From assembly GCA_963709505.1 (NCBI GenBank), contig CAVPXC010000014.1, positions 1 through 64,000 on the forward strand: DNA of 64,000 bases. Direction: 5' to 3'. Shown here piece by piece: positions 22,036 through 32,256 of this stretch (its first letter is position 1; every line of letters begins with the position of its first letter). A model generated the notes under the pieces. It did no database searches and had not been told where the DNA came from. It saw only the letters and a program-made list of their open reading frames with translations. A program made the translations under genes and the position numbers. This DNA is from CAVPXC01 sp963709505 (lineage in GTDB: Bacteria; Chloroflexota; Anaerolineae; JAAEKA01).

Positions 22036-22971
22036 ATGAGAACCTTGGTGCGAATTCTCGGTGTGATGGTGGCGATTCCGCTGGCCGCTTTCGGCGTCCT
22101 CTGGCTTTTTGGCGAGCGCTGGCGGCCCATTCGACGGTCGACGGTGGTTTGGTTTCGCAGCGCCGGACCCAAGCGGCTGCCGCAAGCCCTGCATGGCTAC
22201 GTCTACGCCCGCTGGAGCAACCAATACATCGGCACGGCCCTGGGCTTGATACAGCCACACGAGCGGCGCTTTCAGCATAACAGCGCCGATCATTACCATG
22301 GCAAGGTGCTGCCCCACGACCTGGCCCGCCAGTTTGTCATGCTCGACCACGATATAGACATCCCCGACCAGGAGCAGGTGATCCCCTACCCGGTGGCGCG
22401 CGATGTGGTGATCCGCAACCCGCAGGCCATTGCAATCTACGACTGCCCCTGCCGCTCAACGCGCGAGACTCCCTGCCTGCCCCTTGACGTGTGTATGATC
22501 ATCGGACAGCCCTACGTGGACTTCCTGATGGAGCACAATCCCAAGAGCGCCCGCCGTGTGAGTCAAAGCGAGGCCCTGGGCATCCTGGAGGCCGAGCACC
22601 AACGCGGCCACGTCCACACCGCCTATTTCAAGGACGCCATGGAGGGCCGTTTCTACGCGATCTGCAACTGCTGCAAGTGCTGCTGCGGCGGCATCGAGGC
22701 CATGGTCAAGTCCGGCGTGCCGATGATCGCCTCGTCGGGTTTCGTCGCCCAGATCGACCCCGACCTGTGTGCGGCCTGCGGCGACTGCGAAGCGGCCTGT
22801 CCGTTCGATGCCATCCACGTCAACGGCACGGCGGTGGTGGACACCAACAAATGCATGGGCTGCGGTGTCTGCGGTGTGACTTGCGATCTGGAGCTCCCCA
22901 TCCTGGTGCGAGATGTCCGAAAACCCTTGCCGTTGGATCTGGCGGCCCTGGAGGCCGCCCATATGGTCTAA
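22036..22971 (+). CDS. Membrane-anchored protein with two 4Fe-4S ferredoxin clusters
   Basis: 311 residues. An N-terminal membrane segment (residues 5-26, VRILGVMVAIPLAAFGVLWLF) anchors it. The middle has cysteine-rich runs (YDCPCRSTRETPCLPLDVC and CNCCKCCCGG). The C-terminus carries two classical 2[4Fe-4S] motifs, CAACGDCEAACP and CMGCGVCGVTCD. It is presumably an electron-transfer protein at the inner membrane; the partner is unknown and it stands alone. ATG 22036 is preceded by GGAGG. The extra cysteine cluster between residues about 135 and 220 suggests further metal binding. Confidence 0.85.
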   Translation: MRTLVRILGVMVAIPLAAFGVLWLFGERWRPIRRSTVVWFRSAGPKRLPQALHGYVYARWSNQYIGTALGLIQPHERRFQHNSADHYHGKVLPHDLARQFVMLDHDIDIPDQEQVIPYPVARDVVIRNPQAIAIYDCPCRSTRETPCLPLDVCMIIGQPYVDFLMEHNPKSARRVSQSEALGILEAEHQRGHVHTAYFKDAMEGRFYAICNCCKCCCGGIEAMVKSGVPMIASSGFVAQIDPDLCAACGDCEAACPFDAIHVNGTAVVDTNKCMGCGVCGVTCDLELPILVRDVRKPLPLDLAALEAAHMV

Positions 22972-23038
22972 ACTCAATCCAAGATAGAATCTGCATGCTT
23001 CCATGCTTGAAGTCTGCGGGTTTCACCTTGGAACGAGT

Positions 23039-23533
23039 TTAGGCCATTCGCAGCGCCGCAGTGACCTGCGCTAACGCCTGTTTTTCGGCGTCGTTCACCA
23101 GTACAGATCCCCGGGATAGAAAGCCGCCGCCCTCTTTGCCGGCTTCACTCGTCCGCACAGCGGCGTTGATGACCCACTGCTTGTAACCCGCTGCTTCCTC
23201 CGGGTCGGCATTACGGGCAAGCAGGTCAGCCAACTGGCGCAGCCGGGCGAGCGCCGAATCCAGGGCACCCGGCGCGCCGGCCAATTCGACGAAGTCGGCG
23301 AATTTAGCGCCACTCGCCGCGCGTTGCTGTAGCTCGAATTGGATGGAGTTGATCAGCCGGTTGTCGAGGTACTTGCCCCGACTGTCCATCACGTATTCAG
23401 CGGCTGCGAACCCTTCGGACGCGGTTTCGCTTTTGCGCCCCAGGCTGGCGGCGGCAACAACAACGGCGCCGAGCCGCGGGCCTTCCATCAAGAGCAACTG
23501 CTCATCGGCCGTGTAGTCGGTTAAAACGGACAT
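23039..23533 (-). CDS. Conserved hypothetical helical protein
   Basis: 164 residues from ATG 23533 (MSVLTDYTADEQLLLMEGPRL), preceded by AAAGGA. It is mostly helical and Ala-rich (LGAVVVAAASLGRKSETASEG; LARLRQLADLLARNADPEEA), with a C-terminal segment GGGFLSRGSVLVNDAEKQALAQV. No signal peptide or membrane helix beyond a weak hydrophobic stretch. I do not recognise the family. It lies between the ferredoxin gene (convergent) and mgsA (same strand, upstream). Confidence 0.65.
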   Translation of the reverse strand: MSVLTDYTADEQLLLMEGPRLGAVVVAAASLGRKSETASEGFAAAEYVMDSRGKYLDNRLINSIQFELQQRAASGAKFADFVELAGAPGALDSALARLRQLADLLARNADPEEAAGYKQWVINAAVRTSEAGKEGGGFLSRGSVLVNDAEKQALAQVTAALRMA

Positions 23534-23599
23534 GACTGTTTCCTTTCTGAAAAGCTGATTGTACGGGGCATCGAGCTGGATAGACCATTCGAGACTTCT

Positions 23600-23632
23600 C
23601 ATGCAAAGAGAGCCGGGGCGTCCGGCTCTCTT
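23600..23632. terminator. Hairpin with T-run, possibly bidirectional
   Basis: AGAGAGCCGG and CCGGCTCTCT with TTTTTC on the plus-strand side and CTTTG on the minus-strand side. It lies between mgsA (ending 23670 on the minus strand) and the hypothetical gene, so the minus-strand orientation is the useful one, although its T-run is weaker. Confidence 0.6.
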
Positions 23633-23669
23633 TTTCATGCGAAGGTGTCACCTATCTTTGGCTGATTAC

Positions 23670-24170
23670 TTACAAAGGTTGTGCTTGGCTGTCCACACTG
23701 GCGTATTCACCCAGATCGATCTTACGTGAGCGATACTCATCGTAATCAGGGACGAGACGATCGTATTCGCCTTCCATCAGCGGAGACGAGATCATGAAGT
23801 CGGCCGAGGCTCGATTGCAGGCAATGGGGATGTTCCACACCACGGCCATTCGCAGCAGCGCTTTTACATCCGGATCATGGGGCTGCGGCTCAAGCGGATC
23901 CCAGAAGAAGATCAGGAAGTCGATCTCGTTGCTGACAATCTTGGCGCCGATCTGCTGGTCGCCGCCGAGCGGACCACTTTGAAGCATGTGGATCTCAAAT
24001 CCAAGGAGCTGTTCCAAGGCCTTACCCGTCGTGCCGGTGGCGTACACTTCGTGGTGCGCCAGGAGATCACGGTTGAACTTGGCCCAATCCAAGAGGTCGC
24101 GTTTCTTGTGGTCATGGGCGACCAGAGCGATTTTTTTATCGGATACCATGCCGATCTTTTTTTGTGACAC
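23670..24170 (-). CDS. mgsA: Methylglyoxal synthase
   Basis: Converts dihydroxyacetone phosphate to methylglyoxal and phosphate, a bypass of lower glycolysis. IALVAHDHKKRDL, YATGTTGKALEQLLG, LQSGPLGGDQQIGA and FFWDPLEPQPHDPDVKALLR match the E. coli enzyme closely, including the phosphate-binding TGTTG loop and the catalytic Asp region. I prefer the GTG start at 24170, which has AAAGGA 9 bases upstream; ATG 24149 is the alternative. The 3' extension after PDYDEYRSRK is about 20 residues longer than in E. coli. Confidence 0.92.
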   Translation of the reverse strand: MSQKKIGMVSDKKIALVAHDHKKRDLLDWAKFNRDLLAHHEVYATGTTGKALEQLLGFEIHMLQSGPLGGDQQIGAKIVSNEIDFLIFFWDPLEPQPHDPDVKALLRMAVVWNIPIACNRASADFMISSPLMEGEYDRLVPDYDEYRSRKIDLGEYASVDSQAQPL

Positions 24171-24389
24171 GTTTTGTAGTCCTTTCTTTTGCCGGCCATC
24201 GCCACAGGCGATCAAGCGAGCACGCCGCCGATGGTCGGTCAGTTGCTGCAACCGAATGAGACGCTTGCGCAAGTCTCAGTCCGAAACAACGCTTTTTTTG
24301 CCAACGGCTCTCCTAGAAAGAAGCCATGGCCCTCATCGTTATACTTCAAATCGATAACTCGCGCCAGTTATGAAGAAGGCGTGCAACGT

Positions 24390-24536
24390 CTACTGTTTGC
24401 TTTCGCCTTTGGATCTTGCCTCCACAGCCATCTCACGATAGAACGTGATCTCGCCGGGCCAATCTGACACGGCGAGATCGTAAGTCTCGACGTAGAAGTC
24501 AGCGGCGCGCTCGCCTGTAGATGGGTTCATTGGCAT
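24390..24536 (-). pseudogene. 5' fragment of a SAM-dependent methyltransferase gene
   Basis: 48 codons (MPMNPSTGERAADFYVETYD then LAVSDWPGEITFYREMAVEA) match the N-terminal lead-in of class I methyltransferases, where a GxGxG SAM loop should follow. The sequence stops at TAG (24390) before that loop. The next 120 bases toward mgsA show no continuation in any minus-strand frame that I recognise. Confidence 0.5.
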
Positions 24537-24566
24537 GAGTTTTCTTGTTTGTTTTGCATATCAAAC

Positions 24567-25064
24567 TTATTTGGCCGTCTTGCCATCCCGAAATACGACT
24601 AACAGCATCACTGCCAGCCCGCCCATGATCGCTACGTCTGCAACGTTGAAGACGCCGGTGCGGAGGGGGCCGATGCCGAGCTGCACGAAGTCGATCACCC
24701 GGCCTTCGTTCAGGAGGCGATCGATCAGATTGCTCAGTCCGCCGCCGACGACGAGGGCGATGGCGAGGATGATCAGGAACGGTGTGTTCGGGGACATACG
24801 GAACACAAACACCAATAGACCGATCAAAAGAGCTGCCACCATCACAGTGAAGATCCAGAAGCGGGCGTCGTCGGATAACTTCGCACCCAGGCTTAGAAAC
24901 GCCCCCGGATTTTCGGTATACTCCAGACGAACAAGGCCGGCCGCGAGTGTCTGGGCCGGCATGCCGGACAAAGTCCGCTGAGCAATCGATTTGGTCGCCT
25001 GGTCAAATCCTACACACAGAACCAGGACGACCAACAATAAGAGAATTCGCTTAATCCTTGGCAT
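24567..25064 (-). CDS. lspA: Lipoprotein signal peptidase (signal peptidase II)
   Basis: Inner-membrane aspartyl protease that removes signal peptides from prolipoproteins. 165 residues with four membrane helices. Conserved boxes: FDQATKSIA, EYTENPGAFLSLG, GGLSNLIDRLL and VIDFVQLG...GVFNVADVAI, holding both catalytic Asp residues. It begins 13 bases after fadD ends in map terms but is read in the same direction downstream of it, so fadD-lspA may be one transcript. Confidence 0.95.
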   Translation of the reverse strand: MPRIKRILLLLVVLVLCVGFDQATKSIAQRTLSGMPAQTLAAGLVRLEYTENPGAFLSLGAKLSDDARFWIFTVMVAALLIGLLVFVFRMSPNTPFLIILAIALVVGGGLSNLIDRLLNEGRVIDFVQLGIGPLRTGVFNVADVAIMGGLAVMLLVVFRDGKTAK

Positions 25065-25077
25065 GATCCTTCCTTGA

Positions 25078-26826
25078 TTAGCTCATTTCATCTCGGTTAA
25101 GCGCTAGCTTCCGCTTTTCCTCTTCCATCAACACGCGACGCAGCACTTTTCCGATCTGGGTCTTCGGCAACTCCGTGCGGAATTCGACCAGGGATGGCAC
25201 CTTGTAGGGAGCCAGGCGCTCTTTGCAGAAGTCGCGAATCTCCTCGACGGTTGCGCCTTGGCCTTCCTTGAGCACGACAAATGCCTTGACTGTTTCGCCC
25301 CGTTTGGCGTCAGGCACGCCCACGACGGCTGCTTCCATCACCTTGGGGTGCATAAAGAGGACCTCTTCGACCTCGCGTGGCACGATGTTGTAGCCGCTGG
25401 CGATGATCAGGTCCTTCTTGCGGTCTACGATAAAGAAGTAGCCATCGTCGTCCATCGTGGCAATATCGCCGGTGTGGAGCCAGCCATCAGCGTCGATGGC
25501 ATTCCGTGTTTCCTCCGGATTGTTGTAGTAGCCCTTCATGACCTGAGGCCCGCGCACCACCAACTCACCCGTCTGTCCAACGTCCAGGAACCTGGTCTCG
25601 CCCTGCTCGTCAGACTCCAAGGCGATCAGGGCCAGTTCGGTGCTGGGAAACGGCATGCCGACCGAGCCGGTTTTGGTCTGGCCAAAGACGGGATTACCGG
25701 CGGTGAGCGGCGAAGATTCGGACATGCCGTAGCCTTCCACCAGCTTGCCGCCCGTCACTTCTTCGAACTTCTGTGCCACCTCGGCCGGCAGCGGAGCGCC
25801 GCCGCTCAGACAGACCCGGATGCTGTGCAGGTCATAGTCGGCCACTTTGGGATGGTTTATGATGGCGATATACATGGCCGGCACGCCGGGATAGAGCGTG
25901 ATTTTCTCCCGCGCGATGATCTCCAAAATGTGGAGTGTATTGCGGGGATCGGGCACCAGCACCAGCTCGCCTCCCAACTTCAAGCACGTCAGCATTCCCA
26001 CCGTCATGCCGTAGACGTGGAATGCTGGCAGGGCCAAGAGAAACTTCTCGTCTCCCGGCTTCAGCGAGGGTACCCACGCGTTGATCTGGGCGATGTTTGC
26101 CACCAGGTTGCGGTGGGTCAACTCGGCGGCCTTGGGCAGGCCCGATGTGCCGCCGGTGAACTGGAAAACTGCCGTGTCCTTGGCCGCTTCGAAGGGCACC
26201 ATGGGCGCCTTAGCCGGGGCCGTGGCGAGGAGGTCTTTCATGAAATAGGTGCCCACTCGGGGCGTCACGGTTTTCATCATACCACTGGCGCGCACCTGTT
26301 TGGCCACGGTGTTGCGGAAGGGCCTGCCGATGGTGTCGGGAATGTCGGTGAGGATGATGGTCTTGATGGCGGTGTTAGGCTGGATTTCGAGCACCCGATC
26401 GTAGAGGCCGCTGAGCGTAACGATGGTTTCGGCCCCTGCGCTGCGCAGGAGCGGCTCCAGCTCGTGGGCCGGATAGGTGGGGTTAGTGTTGACCACAATC
26501 GCGCCGGCCTTGAGTACGCCAAAATAGGCGATTACCATCTGCGGTATGTTGGGCAGCATGATGGAGACGCGGCTGCTTTTGTTGACGCCTAGTTTGACCA
26601 ATGCCGCGGCAAAGCGATCGCTCAGGCGGTTGAGCTCAGCGTAACTTAGCGTCGCCTGTACTTTCAGCCCCAGGGGCAAATAGCGCAGCACCATCCGAAC
26701 TGCGGTTCGGTCGGGAAACCTCGCCGTTGAGTCTGCAAGCAATTGGTGAACGGTGGTATCTGGGACATCGACAGTGTGTGCGACGCCTGGCTCATAGTGG
26801 GCAAACCAGCGAGATTCTATGGTCAT
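25078..26826 (-). CDS. Long-chain fatty acid-CoA ligase (FadD-like)
   Basis: 582 residues. Activates a fatty acid via an acyl-adenylate to its CoA thioester. Adenylate-forming superfamily motifs: FQFTGGTSGLPKAAELTH (P-loop-like A3), YGMSESSP (A5), GWLHTGDIATMDDDGYFFIVDRKKDLI (A7/A8) and PKTQIGKVLRR with the catalytic Lys (A10). ATG 26826 (MTIESRWF) has GGAGG ten bases upstream; the frame opens further to 26898 without family similarity. Chain-length preference cannot be read. Confidence 0.93.
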   Translation of the reverse strand: MTIESRWFAHYEPGVAHTVDVPDTTVHQLLADSTARFPDRTAVRMVLRYLPLGLKVQATLSYAELNRLSDRFAAALVKLGVNKSSRVSIMLPNIPQMVIAYFGVLKAGAIVVNTNPTYPAHELEPLLRSAGAETIVTLSGLYDRVLEIQPNTAIKTIILTDIPDTIGRPFRNTVAKQVRASGMMKTVTPRVGTYFMKDLLATAPAKAPMVPFEAAKDTAVFQFTGGTSGLPKAAELTHRNLVANIAQINAWVPSLKPGDEKFLLALPAFHVYGMTVGMLTCLKLGGELVLVPDPRNTLHILEIIAREKITLYPGVPAMYIAIINHPKVADYDLHSIRVCLSGGAPLPAEVAQKFEEVTGGKLVEGYGMSESSPLTAGNPVFGQTKTGSVGMPFPSTELALIALESDEQGETRFLDVGQTGELVVRGPQVMKGYYNNPEETRNAIDADGWLHTGDIATMDDDGYFFIVDRKKDLIIASGYNIVPREVEEVLFMHPKVMEAAVVGVPDAKRGETVKAFVVLKEGQGATVEEIRDFCKERLAPYKVPSLVEFRTELPKTQIGKVLRRVLMEEEKRKLALNRDEMS

Positions 26827-26905
26827 GACGATCAGCCTCCGAGCATCTGCGGGTTGTTCAAGCGGATTCCATTCTACATCAAATGGCCGGGCAAGCATAT
26901 TTCAT

Positions 26906-29900
26906 TCATGACAAGCTGGGTCGTCGTGGCGCGTCGGTGTATGAAATCTCAGCCCCCATCAGCGTAATCTGAAGTCGAACTAATCGAGCCCCACGATCCA
27001 TCCGTTCCCACATCTCCACGATGGCCCGATTCTCGGCCACGTTCTCCAGAAACGACTTACGCCACTCGCGGTCGCTGATTTTCTCCGCGCGTGCAATCAA
27101 CTCGCGATAGCCCGCCTCAATCGCCACGCGCGAGGTTTCGGTGTCACCCAACGCGTCAAAAACGTCAGCGACGGTTTTATACTGCACCGCCAGTGACCAC
27201 GATCCTTCGATCTCCTGTGTACACAAATAATTCCACACCTCGGTCGCCAACTGCCGCGCTTCGTCCAGCCGTCCCTGTGCAAGCGCGCAGCGCGCCAATC
27301 CTGCCCATGGTTCGAGTGTGGCCACAATGCTTCCCATGGCAACAAATATCTCCCTTGCCTCGGCATACTGCCGCACAGCGCCCGTGTAATCTCCTGTTCG
27401 CTCTGATAGCTCGGCGAGATTGCTCAGAAAAACCGCTTGCGAGTCGGCATCTCCTATCGCCGTGGCTTCTTTCAGCGCCTGTTCCGTCAACAAACGCGCA
27501 TTCCACAAGTCGCCGATGAGCATGTGGGCATAGCCAAGGTCCCCAGTCGCAATCGCAACTCGACGCCGCATACCGAGAGACTCATACAAGCGACGGGATT
27601 GCTCCATCGCAGTGAGCTCCAGTTTGTACAAACCTAGTTTCGCGTACGCGAAGGCTCCAATACTCGCTAAAGCAATCCCTTCCAATGAGCGGTCACCAAT
27701 ACGCCGGGCGATCTCGGCTTGTCGCGTCAGGAGTTGTGCGGCGCGTGCGAGGTCGCCCGCCGCGCCATAGCCCCTCGCCACCCATAGCAAGGCATGTGCC
27801 ACCGCTGCATCATTCCCGGATTGCTCAGCGAGCGCGAGCGCTTGCTCTGCGATGTGCCGGTAAGGCTCACCCAGGCGAGCCCTCGCTTCTGCCTCGTATC
27901 GCAACGCACGCACTTCGACAATCAGATTCTCCTGTTCGTTGCCACCGCCGAGACGTGCGCGCTGCGCCGCAGCGCGCGCCGCGGCGGTGGCAACTTGTAC
28001 TGTGCGATAATCTCCCAGCGCCTGGTGAAGTAGCGCCAGGCGGAGTTGGGCTTGGGCAAGCCGGGTATCGTCGTTCATTTCCCTCGCCAGTGTCAACAGC
28101 GCAGCGATGTCCTCGCGCTGAGGTTCGCGCTCGCCGCGCAGGGAATGCATCGCCTCGCGTCCGAGGCGCGCGCGCCAGCGGCGCTCATGGTCGTTCTGCG
28201 GAATCAAGGTCAACGCGCGGTCGAAATAGGTGAGGGCTTCACGCGTCGCCGCTTGCCGGGAAGCGCTTTCGCCCGCAAGCAGGTACCAGTCCGCTGCCTG
28301 CTGCAGTTCCCCTGCGCGTTCGGCGTGTTCGCCCAACAGCCCGGCGAATTCATCCACGCGTCCCGCCTGCCGCGCCTGCTGTTCGAGCCATGCGGCGGCT
28401 TTGCGATGCAGCGCCGCGCGCTCGCGTTTCAAGACACTCTCGTAGGTCACGTCGCGCAGGAGGGCATGATGAAAACTCCACTCGCTCTCGCCTTCCAGCA
28501 CCGATTCGGACTGCAGCTGCACAAACCCGCGCGGCTGCAGCGGTTCTAACGCCTGCGCGCTCTGCTGCCCGCCCAACGCATCCACGCCGCCCGCCCAGAA
28601 GTTGCGTCCAAAGATTGCCCCGCGTTGGAGCGCCACGCGTTCCGCCTGCGCCAGCGTATCGAGCCGCGCCCGCAAGAGGTATTGCAGGGTCGCGGGGAGC
28701 GGCGCCTCTTGGAGTTTTCCTGCAACAAATGTCCACGGCTCGGTGGTGCGGTCAATGATCCCGCGGTCGAGAAAATAACTGACCAGTTCCTCTGCAAAAT
28801 ACGGCACGCCTTCGGCGCGTTCGACGATGAGTCCAATTGCCTCCGCTGGTACTTCCGCGACATTTCGCAATAGGTCGTGCGCGAGTTCGCGTGTGGCTGT
28901 GTCGGAGAGCGGCGCGAGGTTGATTTGGACGAACGACGGATAGCGGTCGACGGTCGACGAGGGTTCGCCGTCAGCCGCTGCAGCGCGTCTTCCGCCCGTC
29001 GTCAGCGCCTCTGCCGGCTTCCACTCTGTCCGGGCGGTCGCCAACACGAACATGCCTCCCAATTCTGCGTGATCTGGTGTCTGTGTTCTGTCCTCTGCCA
29101 GAACCACTTCCTGCAGGTATTCCAGCGACGCCGCATCGGCCCAATGCAAATCCTCCAGCAACATCTGAATCGGGTATTCGGCGCGAATCGCAGCCAGAGC
29201 TTGCCGGCTGACCACAAACGCGCGTCCTTTAACCTGCTGCGGATCGTTGCGCAGCGCGCCGATGTGGGGACTGTCTTCAAACGGCAAGCCGGCGAGCAGT
29301 CCCAGCGCCTGGGCGGGTTCTGGGTCGTTAATGCCCGTCAGCTCGCCGAAGCGTTCCACCCATTTCGCCTCCGCCTGGACCAGCGGCGCGTCCTCGGCGA
29401 TTTGGAAACGGTCGAACCACAGTCGGCGGATCAATGCGAACGCCTGATTCTGTTCGCCCGCAAACGCGCGCCCGCGAAACACGCGCACTGTCTCGTCACG
29501 CAGTTCAATCCAATCGTTGGTATCTTGCAGGAGACGCGATTTGCCCACGCCCGGCTCGCCCATCAATTGCGCCCACACGACGCGCCGATTTTCGTACGCG
29601 TCGAGATACGCGACGCGCAATTGCCGCAATTCCGCGTCGCGTCCGATCGTGCGCGTTTGAATGCCCGCCACGCCGCGCATCATGCTGCGAAAGGCGCGCG
29701 CTTTGGCGCGGCGCACCAGGAATGTCTGAAGCGGCTCGCGCTTGCCCTTGACAGTGCGCGGTGGCTGCGGCGTCACGTCGAACACGCCTCGCACATAGCG
29801 ATAGGTGTCATCCGAAATTAGAATACCGCCCGGTGGCGCGGCAGACTGCAAGCGCGCGGCAAGGTTCATGGCATCGCCCGTCGCGCTGAATTCTTTGTGC

Positions 29901-30404
29901 AATTCCGCGCCGAGTTCGCCCACAATGACGAGCCCGGTGTGGATCCCGATGCGAATCCGGATCGGGTTCGCCCGATCGAGTTTCGCAACGGCCGTTTGCG
30001 CCTCCAGGGCCGCGCGTATCGCGTTTTCGGGATCTTGCTCGTGTGATCCTTGCGCGCCAAAGAACGCGAGTAGGCCATCTCCGAGATATTGCGCGACCGT
30101 GCCATGGTGTTGCGAAATCGCGTTGCCGACCGTCTCGTGCAATTTTGCGACGATTTTCCGCCATTCTTCGGGATCGAGTCGTTCGGCGAGCGCGGTTGAA
30201 CCGACGATATCGGTAAAGAGGATCGTAATGAGACGTCGTTCCTCAGTCGAGGTGGGCGCTAGCTGTGCCTGAAGCGCAGCCAGTTTCTCGCGCGGGAGAA
30301 AGCATCGCATCCACCGCCGCATCACCGATCAGCGAGCGTTGGGCATCGAGTGCCGCGATAGCAGTTTTGAGCTGGTCAATCTGTGCCTGTATAGATTCAG
30401 TCAT
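26906..30404 (-). CDS. Class III nucleotidyl cyclase - AAA ATPase - TPR regulator (one frameshift)
   Basis: About 1166 residues. A short coiled-coil (MTESIQAQIDQLKTAIAALD) precedes a class III cyclase domain (LFTDIVGSTALAERLD with the first metal Asp; QYLGDGLLAFFGA; GIHTGLVIVGELG; TGDAMNLAARL), an AAA/STAND-type ATPase (MGEPGVGKSRLL, LLEDLHWAD), and a long helical TPR-like region (about residues 640-1120). Cyclase metal and base-selecting residues appear present but product (cAMP or cGMP) is not certain. The first 36 codons and the rest are separated by a +1 step near 30303 (CCCGCGCGAGAAACTG). ATG 30404 follows GGAAG. Signal-sensing partner unknown. Confidence 0.85.
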
Positions 30405-30516
30405 GTCGCTTCCGATTGTACTGGCAAACTGAGGCGAAGTCAATCAAAGATGGCAGTTTTGGCTTGACTAGAACGGCGAAGCGGGCTGCTACTTGGTCCG
30501 AGCCAAAACACAGTGA

Positions 30517-30548
30517 AGGACTTGATCAGGTGATTAGGTGATGTGGTA
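30517..30548 (+). promoter_or_regulatory. Candidate promoter of the oxidoreductase gene
   Basis: TATAAT (30543-30548) with TTGATC 19 bases upstream, 46 bases before the start codon. The spacing is long, so only the -10 is convincing. Confidence 0.5.
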
Positions 30549-30593
30549 TAATCCCGAGCGTCATCACGCAATTCTTATTCACAGGAGCTTTGC

Positions 30594-31748
30594 ATGCTAC
30601 CCAAAACCGCCGACGTCGTCATCATTGGTGGCGGCGTCATGGGCGCCAGCGCGGCCTATCATCTGGCCAAGCGTGGCTGCACCGACATCGTTCTACTCGA
30701 AAAAGGCCCCTTTTTGGGCATGGAGGCCACCGGCAAATGCGCCGGCGGCATTCGCTATCAATTCAGTACTGAGATCAACGTCCAGCTCTCGCTGCTCAGC
30801 CTCCCTATGCTTCAGCGCTTTGAGGAGGAATTGGGCCAGGATATCGATCTGCGCTGGCCCGGCTATCTATTCCTGCTGGATAATGAAGCCGATTTGGCGA
30901 CCTTCCGCCGCAACGTGGCCATGCAGAACCGCCTGGGCGTGTCGTCGCAGATCATCTCTCACGACGAGGCCAAAGCGCTGGCGCCACTGCTCACCATGGA
31001 CGATATCCTCGGCGCGGCCTGGCATGCCGGCGATGGCCTGGCAGACCCCAACGGCGTCGTGCAGGGCTACGCGGCCGGCGCCCGGCGCCTGGGCGCCCAA
31101 GTGTTTGCCGGCGTCGAGGCCACCGGTATCACGGTCGATGGTGGACGGATTGCGGCAGTGGAGACCAGCGCCGGCACCATCGCCACGCGCCAGGTGATCG
31201 ACGCGGCCGGGCCGTGGGCCGGTCAAGTGGCCGCGCTGGCTGGCGTGGACCTGCCGATTGTGCCTTTACGCCGCCAGATCGCCGTGACCACGCCGTTGGC
31301 CGGCGTGCCAGCCGACTTCCCCTTCGTCATCGATTTCAGCCGCAGTCTCTACTTTCATCGCGAGGGCCAGGGCATCCTCACCGGCCAGTCCAACCCCGAC
31401 GAGCAGCCCGGTTTCGACCAGTCGGTGGATCGGTCCTGGACCGAGCAGCACTTGGATCGAGCCGCCTGGCGCTTCCCGCTGCTGGCGCAGGCGGGGCTGC
31501 TGAGTGAATGGGCCGGGCTGTACGAGGTCACCCCCGACGCGCACCCGGTGATCGGCAGCCTCTCGGACCCGGCCGGCTTGACAATCGTTGCCGGTTATAG
31601 CGGCCACGGTTTCATGCACGGCCCCGTGGCCGGCTTGCTCGTCGCTGAGCTGATCCTGGACGGCCGGGCTCACAGCCTAGACATCCATCAATTGCGCTTT
31701 AGCCGCTTTGCGGAAGGGGATTTGGTGCGCGAGCACAACGTCGTTTAG
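30594..31748 (+). CDS. FAD-dependent amine oxidoreductase (DAO / sarcosine-oxidase-beta-like)
   Basis: 384 residues. The N-terminal ADP-binding Rossmann fold VVIIGGGVMGASAAYHLAKRG is followed by ATGKCAGGIRYQFSTE (flavin loop), and the C-terminal flavin segment GYSGHGFMHGPVAG. It oxidises an unknown glycine or amino-acid derivative. ATG 30594 has GGAGC upstream. It converges with the GNAT gene at 31745, their stop codons overlapping. Confidence 0.88.
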   Translation: MLPKTADVVIIGGGVMGASAAYHLAKRGCTDIVLLEKGPFLGMEATGKCAGGIRYQFSTEINVQLSLLSLPMLQRFEEELGQDIDLRWPGYLFLLDNEADLATFRRNVAMQNRLGVSSQIISHDEAKALAPLLTMDDILGAAWHAGDGLADPNGVVQGYAAGARRLGAQVFAGVEATGITVDGGRIAAVETSAGTIATRQVIDAAGPWAGQVAALAGVDLPIVPLRRQIAVTTPLAGVPADFPFVIDFSRSLYFHREGQGILTGQSNPDEQPGFDQSVDRSWTEQHLDRAAWRFPLLAQAGLLSEWAGLYEVTPDAHPVIGSLSDPAGLTIVAGYSGHGFMHGPVAGLLVAELILDGRAHSLDIHQLRFSRFAEGDLVREHNVV

Positions 31749-32256
31749 GGCTGCGAGTGTGTGATTGTCTTCGCCATTTGGAGGTTGGTCACCTCGTAGC
31801 CCAGTTGGTCATACAGGGCCCAGGCTCCGCGGTTGTGTCCGAAAACGTGCAGGCCGATGCGATCGATGCCGAGTTGGCGTACTTCGTCCTCGATCGCGAC
31901 CATGGCCGCGCGCGATAGCCGCGCCGGCGAAACGGCTCAAGGACCATCAAGTCGAAGATAAAAGCTTCCAGCCGCGGGCCACGCGGTCTTTCGGCAAACC
32001 AGATTACGCCGACCTTGTCGCCCGTGATGGCGTCGACGATGCTGAAAAGGTGCTGGCCGGGCGTGGCCGGCCCCTGAGGCAACAGCTCGCGATACTCCTG
32101 TTCGGCGCGCTGCAGCGCTTCGTTCGGGTGATAATTGCCGGCCTGCACCTTCTCTTCAGCATACTCGACCATCGATTGCGCCAGCCATGCCTCGTACTCC
32201 GGCTCTCTGATCGGCTCCAAACGGACGCTGGTGGCTGTCTGGTTAGGGGTCGTCAT
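31745..32256 (-). CDS. GNAT-family acetyltransferase (one frameshift)
   Basis: From ATG 32256 (MTTPNQTATSV) the frame reads through VGVIWFAERPRGP and FIFDLMVLEPFRRRGY. Then, after a CGCGCGCG run (about 31911), the protein continues in another frame as AMVAIEDEVRQLGIDRIGLHVFGHNRGAWALYDQLGY to the stop at 31745. The CG-dinucleotide run is one base too short or two too long. Complete it would be about 170 residues, a standard GNAT. Its start lies inside the 3' end of the PPOX gene (14-base overlap), so the two are translationally coupled. Confidence 0.8.
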